Origin: PFJX01 sp964542455
GTDB taxonomy: Bacteria > Pseudomonadota > Gammaproteobacteria > Burkholderiales > Thiobacillaceae
NCBI GenBank assembly: GCA_964542455.1
Contig: CAZIUC010000008.1
Span: 1 to 64,000 of the forward strand
DNA length: 64,000 bases
Direction of reading: 5' to 3'
This document shows, piece after piece, positions 25,657 through 34,331 of this stretch (the first letter of the stretch is position 1; each line of letters opens with the position of its first letter). The notes under the pieces were generated by a model, which made no database searches, had not been told where the DNA came from, and saw nothing but the letters and a program-made list of their open reading frames with translations. A program made the position numbers and the translations under genes.

Positions 25657-26451
25657 CTACACCGCCACCGGCGCCTTGATGCCGGGGTGCGGGTCGTAGC
25701 CTTCCAGGGTGAAATCCTCGTACTTGAAGGCAAACAGATCAGTCACCGCCGGGTTGAGCCGCATGTTGGGCAAAGCGCGTGGCTCGCGGGAAAGTTGCAG
25801 CTTCACCTGGTCCAGGTGGTTGAGGTAGATATGCGCATCGCCCAGTGTATGCACGAAGTCGCCGGGCTTCAGGCCGGTGGCCCGCGCCATCATCAGGGTT
25901 AGCAGGGCATAGCTGGCGATATTGAAGGGCACGCCGAGAAAGATGTCGGCGCTGCGCTGATAGAGCTGGCAGCTCAATTTTCCGTCGGCCACATAGAACT
26001 GAAAAAAGGCGTGGCAGGGTGGCAGACGCATGTTGGGCAGCTCGCCCACGTTCCAGGCGGAAACGATGATGCGGCGTGAATCCGGGTTCCGTTTCAGCGT
26101 TTCCAGCACTTCGCTGATCTGATCGATGTGGCGGCCATCGGCGGCGGGCCAGGAGCGCCACTGGTAGCCGTAGATCGGGCCCAGGTCGCCATTTTCGTCG
26201 GCCCATTCGTCCCAGATGGAAACCCCGTTGTCCTTCAGATACTTGATGTTGGTGTCGCCCTTCAGGAACCAGAGCAGCTCGTGAAGGATGGATTTGAGAT
26301 GGACTTTCTTGGTGGTGAGCAGGGGAAAACCGGCTTGCAGATCGAAGCGCATCTGGTGGCCAAACACCGAGACGGTGCCGGTGCCGGTGCGATCATCCTT
26401 GCGGGTACCGTGGGCCAGGACGTGGTTCAACAAGTCGAGGTATTGCCGCAT
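25657..26451 (-). CDS. thyA: thymidylate synthase
   Basis: 264 residues, the same length as the E. coli enzyme. It methylates dUMP to dTMP with methylene-tetrahydrofolate. The catalytic Cys is in LPPCHAFFQF, with the dUMP-binding QRSADIFLGVPFNIASYA and the folate-site C-terminus ...APVAV. The start at 26451 overlaps the stop of the PilZ gene by one base, so the two are transcribed together. The usual partner folA is not adjacent. Confidence 0.97.
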   Translation of the reverse strand: MRQYLDLLNHVLAHGTRKDDRTGTGTVSVFGHQMRFDLQAGFPLLTTKKVHLKSILHELLWFLKGDTNIKYLKDNGVSIWDEWADENGDLGPIYGYQWRSWPAADGRHIDQISEVLETLKRNPDSRRIIVSAWNVGELPNMRLPPCHAFFQFYVADGKLSCQLYQRSADIFLGVPFNIASYALLTLMMARATGLKPGDFVHTLGDAHIYLNHLDQVKLQLSREPRALPNMRLNPAVTDLFAFKYEDFTLEGYDPHPGIKAPVAV

Positions 26452-27374
26452 CAGACGCCTTCCTTCAAGAGATGCTGATAGACCAGATTCATGATGATGA
26501 GCCGCTGTGATTGACCGAGTTCGCCGAACTGGATGCCGAAGGCCTTCATACGCTTGCCCTGTTCGTCGTCCTCCTCGCCAATCGATCGAATGAGCACCGG
26601 GGTTTTTACGTACTCCTCCATGTCGCCGAGCTTGACCTTGAACGACAGCCACAGGGTCTCGCCCTTCTCGCCGAGTTTCATGGGTGAAAACATCTTGGCC
26701 CCGCCGACGCTGATATCGACCAGCTTGCCGGCGCCGATCTGTTTTCCCTCTTCGCTCTGCTGCACGGCGACGATGATGCTGGCGGGCGCGCGCATTGCTT
26801 TTCTGATGCGCAAGGCCTGCACCGAGTCCGGGTAGGAGAGGTGCAGATAGGGAAAGGGCTGCAACTGAGACTTCAACACCTTGGCCTTGAAGGCGCAGAC
26901 ATTGAGGCCGGAAAAGGCGCGCACCAGATAGGTCTGGCCGTCACGCACGAAGATCAGTTTTCCCTCCACCACCGGCATGGTGACCAGCACGCTTCTCGGC
27001 TTCATCACACCGATCACATGCACGGTGAAACGCTCGGTCTGCCCTTCCAACAGGGGTTGCAGTTGCAATGCATCGCCCGGCATCAGCTTGATCGCGTCGA
27101 AACTGAGGCTCTCTTCCTGCGGTTTGACGTAGCCGCCACCCGCTTCGGCGGGCTTGTCGTCATCGAGCCGTGCCGCGACATGGCCGGCTTTCTCCCGCGT
27201 CCGTTCGCGAAACAGCCCTTTTTGCAGCAGCACCTCGACCTGGTTTTCGGAAGTCACCATCACGCCGCGATTCAATAGCAGGTTATGGTCCACGTCGTAG
27301 ACCGCGAACCCCAAGGGTTTGCCGACCTCGATCTCCCCCTTGCGCACCGGCACCATGAAACTGTCTTCGACCAT
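26451..27374 (-). CDS. YcgR-like flagellar brake protein with PilZ domain
   Basis: 307 residues from the ATG at 27374 (AAGGGA upstream). The N-terminal about 200 residues contain a YcgR-N-like beta domain (DALQLQPLLEGQTERFTVHVIGV). The C-terminal PilZ domain has the c-di-GMP-binding arginine region RIRKAMRAPASIIV and the DISVGGAKM motif (D/N-x-S-x-x-G). In the canonical RxxxR motif, R-K-A-M-R fits. Such proteins bind c-di-GMP and slow the flagellar motor or alter secretion. It precedes thyA with one-base overlap. Here it is a candidate reader for the several c-di-GMP enzymes in the window. Confidence 0.85.
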   Translation of the reverse strand: MVEDSFMVPVRKGEIEVGKPLGFAVYDVDHNLLLNRGVMVTSENQVEVLLQKGLFRERTREKAGHVAARLDDDKPAEAGGGYVKPQEESLSFDAIKLMPGDALQLQPLLEGQTERFTVHVIGVMKPRSVLVTMPVVEGKLIFVRDGQTYLVRAFSGLNVCAFKAKVLKSQLQPFPYLHLSYPDSVQALRIRKAMRAPASIIVAVQQSEEGKQIGAGKLVDISVGGAKMFSPMKLGEKGETLWLSFKVKLGDMEEYVKTPVLIRSIGEEDDEQGKRMKAFGIQFGELGQSQRLIIMNLVYQHLLKEGV

Positions 27375-27443
27375 TTTTATCCCTTCAGCCCCGCGTTCGG
27401 GTGGCCATGTTGCATGTAGGTTGTACCCAAAAGGCGGGTATAA

Positions 27444-27503
27444 GGGCAAAGCGAAGCGTGCCCAAGGTCTCCCGACACATGTTGGGCACGTTCCGTTTTG
27501 CCC
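27444..27503. repeat. imperfect long palindrome between the PilZ gene and its upstream neighbour
   Basis: GGGCAAA...CGTGCCCAA (27444-27465) faces TTGGGCACG...TTTTGCCC (27482-27503), giving arms of about 22 bases. It has the look of the GTAGGTTGGGC...GCCCAACC dispersed family of proteobacteria. It occupies most of the 145-base spacer and could end transcription coming from bpt. Confidence 0.7.
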
Positions 27504-27519
27504 AACCCGCGGCGCCCGG

Positions 27520-28086
27520 TCAATGCACTCCCGCCTTGCCTAATTCGCTGAGGATATCGAGCAACAGCTGGCGACCCAGTGGCCCCATTCCTTTCATCAA
27601 CACGTCGCCATCGCGTTCGCCGTTGACCAGACGACGCATGACGCCGCCCAGACGCGCCATATCGCCCCCGGCGCGCACCATCTGTTCGGCCATGTCAGCC
27701 AGCACGGCGAGCGCCTTGGCGTCGCCGTGTCCGGCGGCGCTGATCATGGATGCCAGACCGGGGGCCGCCGCGCGACCGTCCGGTTGCTGATCCAGGGCCG
27801 GCAGGCTGGCCGGATTCTCCAGGCCGCGCAACACGGTATCGACGATGACCCGGTCTTCCTCGTCGAGTCCCAGCTTCACGCTCGCGTCGCGCTTGCCATC
27901 GACGATCTGGCGCAAGGCGCCGGCCAGCGTGGCCCAGCCCTGCTGTTCGGCCGCCGTCAGGGTCCGCATCAATTCGGGCATGCGGGAGCGGTCACGCAAG
28001 GCGCCCACCACGGCGTGAATGAACGGCGCATGCATGCGCCGCACCTGTTCCACCGCATCCGGCAATTCAGTCGGCGCATTCTTCAC
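27520..28086 (-). CDS. protein of unknown function downstream of bpt
   Basis: 188 residues if translation starts at the GTG at 28086, seven bases after GGAGAACGAGC. The alternative is the ATG at 28035 (171 residues). It is helical and rich in Leu, Ala and Gly (VVGALRDRSRMPELMRTLTAAEQQGW, VLADMAEQMVRAGGDMARLGG), with no signal peptide or membrane segment. I recognise no domain. The GTG start lies inside bpt with a 20-base overlap, so it is the last gene of the overlapping run with module B, aat and bpt. Confidence 0.72.
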   Translation of the reverse strand: MKNAPTELPDAVEQVRRMHAPFIHAVVGALRDRSRMPELMRTLTAAEQQGWATLAGALRQIVDGKRDASVKLGLDEEDRVIVDTVLRGLENPASLPALDQQPDGRAAAPGLASMISAAGHGDAKALAVLADMAEQMVRAGGDMARLGGVMRRLVNGERDGDVLMKGMGPLGRQLLLDILSELGKAGVH

Positions 28087-28813
28087 GCTCGTTCTCCACG
28101 GCTTGCCAGCGCCCCTGCAACAGCAGTTCCAGCGGGCGGTAGGCGCGTTTGTAGGCCATCTTGCGGCAATCGGCGATCCAGTAGCCCAGGTAGACGTAGG
28201 ACAGGCCCAGCTCGCGCGCCAGCCTGAGCTGTTCGAGTACCCCGAATACACCCAGGCTGCGCCGTTCCAGGCCGGGTTCGAAAAAAGTGTAGACGGCGGA
28301 AAGACCGTCGAGCAGACGATCCACCAGCGCGACCATGACCACCTCGCCGGCCAGCCGGTATTCGATCAGGACGCTGTCCACCCGGCTTTGCAGGAGAAAG
28401 CCGCGGTATTGCTCGCGGTCGTCCTGATCCATGCCGCCTCCGGCATGGCGCGCCGCCTGATAACGGCGATACAGACGGTAATGCGCTTCGTCGAACAACA
28501 ACGGTTTCAGGCGAACCTTCAGATCCGCGTTCCTGGCCAGGCAACGACGTTGCGTGCGGCTCGCCTGAAAACCATCGACCACCACCCGGCTCGGCGTACA
28601 GGCCTGGCAGTGGTCGCAATGCGGACGATAGACGTGCAGGCCACTGCGCCGGAAACCCACGCGCATCAATTCACTGTAAACCACCGTATCCACCAGGCCG
28701 CTTGGCGCGGCCACCTGTGAACGCGCACTCTGATTGGCCAGATAGCTGCAGGGATAATTCGACGTCAGATAGAACTGGAGCCGAAAAATGGGGAGTTCGG
28801 CGGCAAAACTCAT
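28067..28813 (-). CDS. bpt: aspartate/glutamate leucyltransferase (Bpt; arginyltransferase family)
   Basis: 248 residues. The N-terminal CSYLANQSARSQVAAP and RPHCDHCQACTPSRV segments (with the conserved Cys cluster) and the C-terminal LGLSYVYLGYWIADCRKMAYK fit the ATE/Bpt family. Bpt transfers Leu to N-terminal Asp/Glu, turning secondary into primary N-degrons for ClpAP/ClpS. It overlaps aat by four bases, the standard aat-bpt arrangement of the proteobacterial N-end rule pathway. Confidence 0.93.
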   Translation of the reverse strand: MSFAAELPIFRLQFYLTSNYPCSYLANQSARSQVAAPSGLVDTVVYSELMRVGFRRSGLHVYRPHCDHCQACTPSRVVVDGFQASRTQRRCLARNADLKVRLKPLLFDEAHYRLYRRYQAARHAGGGMDQDDREQYRGFLLQSRVDSVLIEYRLAGEVVMVALVDRLLDGLSAVYTFFEPGLERRSLGVFGVLEQLRLARELGLSYVYLGYWIADCRKMAYKRAYRPLELLLQGRWQAVENEREECAD

Positions 28814-29505
28814 GCGCCTGTCCAGGGACCGGGATGCCGCGGTTGCGGCGTCAATTTCGCCAGCAGGCGGCTGAATTCGCCGCGCGGAATCGCGCGCGCG
28901 CCCAGGGAGGCGAGATGTGCTGTTTTCATCTGGCAGTCGATGATGCCGAAATCACGTTGTTTGAGGGTGGCGACCAGATGCGCCAATGCGATCTTCGAGG
29001 CATCGGTCTGTCGCGTGAACATGGATTCGCCGAAGAATGCCCTACCCACGGCGACGCCGTATAGCCCCCCGACCAGTTCTTCGCCGTCCTCGCCATCCAT
29101 CCAGGTTTCAAAAGAGTGTGCATAACCCGCCTCATGCAGTGCGCCATACGCCGCGAGCATCGGCTCGCTGATCCAGGTGCCGCCGCCCGCGTCACGCGGC
29201 GCGGCGCATTCCCGCATCACCCGGGCGAACGCCGTGTCCACCCGCACCACATAATCGGCACGTGAGAGCCTTTTCTTTAGCGAACGTGAGATTTTGAATT
29301 CTTCAGGAAACAGCACCATGCGCGGATCGGGCGACCACCACAGAACTGGTTCACCTTCGTTGAACCAGGGAAAGATGCCGCGTCGATAGGCTTCCAGCAA
29401 ACGCGGCAGCGACAGATCATCCCCCGCCGCCAACAGGCCATTGGGTTCAGTCAGCGCCCGCTCCAGGGGAGGAAACGGCGTGGCGGGGTGGAGCCAGGGG
29501 ATCAT
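28810..29505 (-). CDS. aat: leucyl/phenylalanyl-tRNA--protein transferase
   Basis: 231 residues from the ATG at 29505; a TTG one codon upstream is less likely. FPPLERALTEPNGLLAAGDDLS, YRRGIFPWFNEGEPVLWWSPDPR and the core of GGLYGVAVGRAFFGESMF are family hallmarks. It adds Leu or Phe to N-terminal Lys/Arg, making ClpS-recognised degrons. Its ATG overlaps the TGA of the hybrid kinase gene (TGATG), a stop-restart junction. N-degron enzymes directly in line with a sensor kinase is unusual context. Confidence 0.95.
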   Translation of the reverse strand: MIPWLHPATPFPPLERALTEPNGLLAAGDDLSLPRLLEAYRRGIFPWFNEGEPVLWWSPDPRMVLFPEEFKISRSLKKRLSRADYVVRVDTAFARVMRECAAPRDAGGGTWISEPMLAAYGALHEAGYAHSFETWMDGEDGEELVGGLYGVAVGRAFFGESMFTRQTDASKIALAHLVATLKQRDFGIIDCQMKTAHLASLGARAIPRGEFSRLLAKLTPQPRHPGPWTGA

Positions 29506-31490
29506 CAAATGCCGCGAGATCCTTTCTCGATGAAGGCCGACTTGTATTGGCTGTGCTTTTTGCGGCGCGAAACACTTTGAGCTTCGATTTCAGCCAGCAA
29601 GGCGGCCGATTCGATCGGCTTGAACAACACTTTCCACCGGAGGGATGGCGCTGCGTCGATTACTACCTGTTGGGTTTCACCGGTCAGCAAAATCGCCTTG
29701 ATTGGCCGCCGCGCCCTTTTTTGGAGCTCGTCCAGAAACTGCATGCCATTCAAACCCGGAAGCCGAAAATCCACGACGTAGAAATCCGCCTGCCCGATTT
29801 GTGTATCAGCGAGGGCGCGTTCAGCGCTGGGATAGGTAATGACATTCAGCCCGTGAGTTTCCAGCGAGAGTTCGAGCGCCTTGGCGGCCAACACATCATC
29901 CTCGATGACCACCACGCGTACTCCGGCGAGTGTGGATGATGTGGCGACGGCAACAGACGGCATGCTCGAATGGTCGCCGGCCTCCTGTTCCGGTTCATCG
30001 ACCAGTGGCACGCTGACCTCGAACCTGGAGCCTTTGCCCAGGCGGGAGTCACAGTTAATCTGGCTGCCAAGGATGCTCGCGGCCCGTTTGACTATGGCCA
30101 GACCGAGTCCAAGGCCTTGCGTCCGGTCGCGTTGCGGATTACCGACCTGGAAGTATTCGTCAAAAATACTGCCGAGATGATCCGGCCCAATGCCTATGCC
30201 GGTATCCCAGACCTGGATGAGCGCGCTTCCGCGGCGGCGACGGAATCCAACCAGAACACCTCCGCTGTCGGTGTATTTGATGGCGTTGTCGATGAGATTG
30301 CGCAGCAGGCTGTAGAGCAGCTTCGCATCCGTGAACAGCATCAGTTCGTGGTGCGGAAAATAAAACTTGAAGCGCAGGCCCTTCGCCAGCGCCAGCGGCG
30401 CAAATTCAGCCTCGATGTTGCTGAGCAATTCATAGGCTGAAATGGCTTCCGGATGGGGTTTCATGACACCGCCATCGAGTCTGGAGACATCGAGCAGCGC
30501 GTTCAGAATTTCCCCCAGGTTACGCGTCGACAGGGAAAGATAGTCGGTGATTCTGCGCTGCTCGTCGTTCAGGGGTGTGCTGTTCAAGGTCTCCTGGAAC
30601 AAGCGCATCGCATGAATGGGTTGCCGCAAGTCGTGGCTGGCCGCGGCGAGGAAACGGGATTTTGCCGCGTTGGCCTCATCCGCAGACTCCTTGGCGGCAA
30701 GCAGTTCGGCCGTGCGATCCGCGACCAGACGCTCCAGTTCGTCATGTTGGCCCTGCAGCGCTTTCCTGCCGGCTTCGACTTCCGCGAGCAGGGCGTTGAA
30801 ATTGCGCACCAGATCGCCAATCTCGTTGTCCGCCGCGGGGATTCCGCGCGGGATGAAGTCCTGCCGCAGGCGCGCGTCGTTGGCCGCTTCCGCCAGCATG
30901 CGGACCGGCAGGATGATGCGGTTGAGAAATCGCATGGCGAAAATCAAGGCCAGCATCCCGGCACTGAGCGCGACCAAAAAGGTGATCGCGATGGAAGTGA
31001 GGTAGGTGTGCCAATAGGATTCGAGACGCGCCTGCACGAAGACGGTACCGGCGGGCGCATTGTCGACCTCGATGGGCAGGTGCAGGGTGGTCGTATCTGC
31101 CAGCAGCTTGATGTCCGGCACGGATGGTCCAATATCCCGCGCATCGGGTGGAAGCAATCTGTCGTTGCCATAGCTGGCGAGGCGGACACCCTCGTTTGTA
31201 TAGAGGGCGGCAGCCTCGACCTCCGGATAGGCCTCGAATATTTGCAGCACCCCGCGCGCAACCTTTGCATCCTGGAAGACAACTGCCGCGCTGGCCGCGG
31301 TACCGGCCGCGCTGGCGGCATTCGTCAAGTTGCGTCGGATGTCCGTGCGCACGTTGTCAAGCAGGAGGACAACGTTGCTGGTCAACGATAGGGCGATGCC
31401 CGCGAGTACGGTCGTGACGATCAGCCAGGCAAAAGGATGGCGGATCGAGCGACGGTCAAAGAAAGCGCTGGTACGCGGCTGGCTATTCAT
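29505..31490 (-). CDS. CHASE8-like hybrid histidine kinase (HAMP-HisKA-HATPase-REC), module B
   Basis: 661 residues from the ATG at 31490. TM1 is at about 20-44. The periplasmic domain at 45-170 has SAAVVFQDAKVARGVLQIF, closely like the NSTAAVVFQEARSAQDNLDAF part of the module A cyclase. TM2 is at about 172-198, then HAMP and a coiled coil. The phospho-acceptor H295 lies in AAASHDLRQPIHAMRLF, followed by HATPase motifs DNAIKYTDSGG and GLGLGLAIVKR. The C-terminal receiver (from about 525) has VVIEDD and an Asp in YVVDFRLPGLNG. No DNA-binding output. It overlaps the YfiR-like gene by eight bases and aat by one. Confidence 0.92.
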   Translation of the reverse strand: MNSQPRTSAFFDRRSIRHPFAWLIVTTVLAGIALSLTSNVVLLLDNVRTDIRRNLTNAASAAGTAASAAVVFQDAKVARGVLQIFEAYPEVEAAALYTNEGVRLASYGNDRLLPPDARDIGPSVPDIKLLADTTTLHLPIEVDNAPAGTVFVQARLESYWHTYLTSIAITFLVALSAGMLALIFAMRFLNRIILPVRMLAEAANDARLRQDFIPRGIPAADNEIGDLVRNFNALLAEVEAGRKALQGQHDELERLVADRTAELLAAKESADEANAAKSRFLAAASHDLRQPIHAMRLFQETLNSTPLNDEQRRITDYLSLSTRNLGEILNALLDVSRLDGGVMKPHPEAISAYELLSNIEAEFAPLALAKGLRFKFYFPHHELMLFTDAKLLYSLLRNLIDNAIKYTDSGGVLVGFRRRRGSALIQVWDTGIGIGPDHLGSIFDEYFQVGNPQRDRTQGLGLGLAIVKRAASILGSQINCDSRLGKGSRFEVSVPLVDEPEQEAGDHSSMPSVAVATSSTLAGVRVVVIEDDVLAAKALELSLETHGLNVITYPSAERALADTQIGQADFYVVDFRLPGLNGMQFLDELQKRARRPIKAILLTGETQQVVIDAAPSLRWKVLFKPIESAALLAEIEAQSVSRRKKHSQYKSAFIEKGSRGI

Positions 31491-32022
31491 GAACCTGGCG
31501 CGCCAGGCGCAGCATTTGGGGGGAGAAGTGAATGCCCGCGCGTCGCGCCTCCGCGAGGTTGATGTCGAACCGGATGCCGTCATCCCGCACGGCGATTTCG
31601 ATCATCCCGCCGTCCTCCGCGAAGCCTGGATAGGCGCTGATCGTGAGCGCGTTGCGAAAGAGGTTTTGCTCTTCTGTCGCGTTCCAGCGCTGGCGAGAAT
31701 CGACATAAAGCACTTGGCAGTCACCGTCCTGCCCGGAGAGACGGGCAACGATCAATTCACGACCCATCACCTTGCGGCCGGAAAGCGCGACCAGGGCTTC
31801 CACCTGCCGCGCATCCCGGACGGCGATGCATAGGCGTACCTGCTGCGTGTTGGCAACGACTTCAGGTGGGAACTCGGTGAATTTAAGGAAATTGAATACC
31901 ATCACCGCGCGAACCGATTGTTCGCTTGGCTTGTCCTGGGCCATGGCCGTCTGAAAATGGCTTGCCAGCGCGACCAGCAGAAAGAAGGCTCGAAAGAGTG
32001 GGGGCTTGCCGTTGAAGTTCAT
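31483..32022 (-). CDS. YfiR-like (DUF4154) periplasmic protein, module B
   Basis: 179 residues with a signal peptide (cleaved near AMA-Q). The YfiR core SVRAVMVFNFLKFTEFPPE and the end GIHFSPQMLRLARQV align by eye with the module A protein (VKAAVVYHLSLFADWPP ... LRLDARLLRLARSV). It keeps one cysteine pair (C65 and C102) but lacks the second pair seen in module A and in Pseudomonas YfiR. It lies 47 bases after the TonB receptor gene and overlaps the kinase gene. Inferred job: carry receptor or redox state to the CHASE8-like domain of the kinase. Confidence 0.88.
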   Translation of the reverse strand: MNFNGKPPLFRAFFLLVALASHFQTAMAQDKPSEQSVRAVMVFNFLKFTEFPPEVVANTQQVRLCIAVRDARQVEALVALSGRKVMGRELIVARLSGQDGDCQVLYVDSRQRWNATEEQNLFRNALTISAYPGFAEDGGMIEIAVRDDGIRFDINLAEARRAGIHFSPQMLRLARQVHE

Positions 32023-32069
32023 CGGAATGAGGCGTCAATGTGGCACAACTTGTGCGAACCAGGCCTTCC

Positions 32070-34127
32070 TCAAAACTTGTATATCATTTCCGCATAGAAA
32101 CTGCGCCCCGGCAACGGCAGATTATTCGGGATAGAACTACTGGTGTATTCCCTCGCATCCACGTCAAACAAATTTCGCATGGAAGCAGAAAACTCCAAAT
32201 CCGGGCGAAAGGTATGGCGAATCGTGGTATCCACCAGGGTATACGCATTCAATGGATCACGGACATTGCCGGCGGTAAGCGTGCGTTTCCCGATCCAATT
32301 GGCCTGTACATCCCAGTTCCAATTGGGCGCGAATGCCCAATCCATTCTGAAATAGGCTTTTTGTTTCGGCACCGAACTGGGGAATGTGGAGTTTGCCTCT
32401 TCAATATGGGTAAGGTTGCCAGAAACCCTCAACGTCTTCGTTGCCTGCCACTGCGCCTCCAACTCAACACCGCGAGATGTGCGATTGCCGATATTCTGGA
32501 ACTTCGATGAGGTATCGGTAGTAATGAGGTCGGACTGGACGAATCGGTATAGACCAAGTCCCAACTTCAAATCTTTCGAGGCCAAGTAAGAAAACGATAG
32601 ATCCCAGGTATCGGACCGCTCCGGCGTGAGATCTGGATTGGGGATGGTGGCGGAAGTCAGGGCGTAAAGTTCCAGATAGGATGGCGCCCGGAACGCCTGG
32701 CCGTACATCAGTTTCGTGGTGAGCCTGTCCGTACTCTGCCAGACCAGGGCCAGACGCGGATTCAGCGAGTCGCCGAAGTCGGAGTAATGGTCATAGCGCA
32801 CCCCGGCGGTCAGTTCCCAATCATATGAAAGTGTCCATATATCCTGGAGGAAGAGGTAGCTGATTTGGCGAATCTTTTCCGGTGCGAAAGCGTAAGGTGA
32901 GTCCGAGATATTCACCAAAGGCCCCCCTGCCGGCAACGTGCTTCCATCCGCTCCCGTCCCAAAATTCACGAATTGCTCGACTGAATACAGATTTTCCGAG
33001 TTGTATCCTCCGCCCAGTCGGATGGCATGCTTCTTTATGCCGGCATACAGTCCGCTGACTTCAAAACTCATGCCGCGTTCCGCTGATCTCATCCGATTGA
33101 TCGCCCCTTCAGGATAGGCGCCGGTAGCGTCGGTGTAGCCGGGTGGGCGCTCCTGAAACCCGTCGCCCGAGGTGTAGTCGAGGTGGTGATAACGGAGTTC
33201 CGCATTCAGGGCCCAGTCCTGGGAAAACGCCTTGTTGTTGTAGAAAAGCGCGAGGTCGTATCGGCTGTCGCTTCCTTGAGTCACCGGATCCAGCACACCG
33301 GCGCCGGTCAGGCCGGTTTCCAGGTTGTTGTGGCCCATATAGTCGGCAAGCAGGCGCCAGTTATCCCTGGCAACGGAGAAGCGGATATCCTGGCCATTCC
33401 AACCGTAGTGGGCGTTGCCGGGAGCGTAAGAAACATGGGTGCCAAAAGTTGCGTCTTTTGCGGTCTGACCATCTACCGCGATGAACGGATTATGGCCGTC
33501 GGTATGTGACAGTTCAGCCGTAATGCCAATATCGAAACCGTTCCAGCTTCCCCCGTGCTGCACCCATCCCGTCTGGGTATTGAAGCTACCTACCCGCAAA
33601 CCAGCCTCGGATTGCTCGATCCTTCCCGCGGTCTTGGTGATGACATTGATCACGCCGGCGGAAGCGTCGGAGCCGAACAGGGCGGAACCGGGACCACGGA
33701 TGATCTCGACCCGTTCGATCATGCTTGTCGGCAGACCCTTCCAGAAAATGCCGGCGTTCCACACCAGATCTCTTATCGGTTCGCCGTTCACCATCAGCAG
33801 GGTGTGGGGGCCGGCAGCGCCGCGAAACGTTACTTGAGGCCTGAATCCAAATAAATTTGCCCTGACGTATATGCCGGGTACGCTTTGCAGAATCTCACTG
33901 AGATTGCTCGCGCCGGTGGCCCTGATGTCTTCCGCCGTGATGACCGAGACGACCGAGGGCGCCTTGGAGAGTGTCTGATCGGTATTGGTGGAAATCTTGA
34001 CCTTGAGCGACATCAGATCATCCATGCTCAACAGCAGCAATTTCTCCAGCCCCGCGTCGCTCTCCGCATTTGCGGTTAGCGCCAGAAACAATGCCAGAAA
34101 GGGCACGAAGCCAATGCGTTTCTTCAT
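32070..34127 (-). CDS. TonB-dependent outer membrane receptor (module B)
   Basis: 685 residues from the ATG at 34127, the start of a clear signal peptide (KKRIGFVPFLALFLALTANA). The plug opens with LMSLKVKISTNTDQTLSKAP and VVSVITAEDIRATGASNLSE, and contains IIRGPGSALFGSDASAGVINVI. The barrel ends in ...FYAEMIYKF with the terminal Phe. Its layout parallels the module A receptor, but the barrels differ strongly. No siderophore, heme or cobalamin gene adjoins. It heads a run of six genes on this strand with short gaps or overlaps. The 204 bases upstream (34128-34331) hold only a spurious reading frame. Confidence 0.92.
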   Translation of the reverse strand: MKKRIGFVPFLALFLALTANAESDAGLEKLLLLSMDDLMSLKVKISTNTDQTLSKAPSVVSVITAEDIRATGASNLSEILQSVPGIYVRANLFGFRPQVTFRGAAGPHTLLMVNGEPIRDLVWNAGIFWKGLPTSMIERVEIIRGPGSALFGSDASAGVINVITKTAGRIEQSEAGLRVGSFNTQTGWVQHGGSWNGFDIGITAELSHTDGHNPFIAVDGQTAKDATFGTHVSYAPGNAHYGWNGQDIRFSVARDNWRLLADYMGHNNLETGLTGAGVLDPVTQGSDSRYDLALFYNNKAFSQDWALNAELRYHHLDYTSGDGFQERPPGYTDATGAYPEGAINRMRSAERGMSFEVSGLYAGIKKHAIRLGGGYNSENLYSVEQFVNFGTGADGSTLPAGGPLVNISDSPYAFAPEKIRQISYLFLQDIWTLSYDWELTAGVRYDHYSDFGDSLNPRLALVWQSTDRLTTKLMYGQAFRAPSYLELYALTSATIPNPDLTPERSDTWDLSFSYLASKDLKLGLGLYRFVQSDLITTDTSSKFQNIGNRTSRGVELEAQWQATKTLRVSGNLTHIEEANSTFPSSVPKQKAYFRMDWAFAPNWNWDVQANWIGKRTLTAGNVRDPLNAYTLVDTTIRHTFRPDLEFSASMRNLFDVDAREYTSSSIPNNLPLPGRSFYAEMIYKF

Positions 34128-34331
34128 CTCATTTTTCCAATTAAGCTCCGCTCCATCTCGCCTTCCCACTGAGTTGCGCCATACCGCCGACTGATGCGAA
34201 TGCCGAGCATTCGATACAGTTTTCGGAAAACTTCACTTGCCGGGTGGAAACAAGTGTGAAAGTCGCCATTAGCAATTCCGAACCCGGTCCGACTGAAGAT
34301 GGCGCTCACCATCTCAACGGACCCAAGGAAT

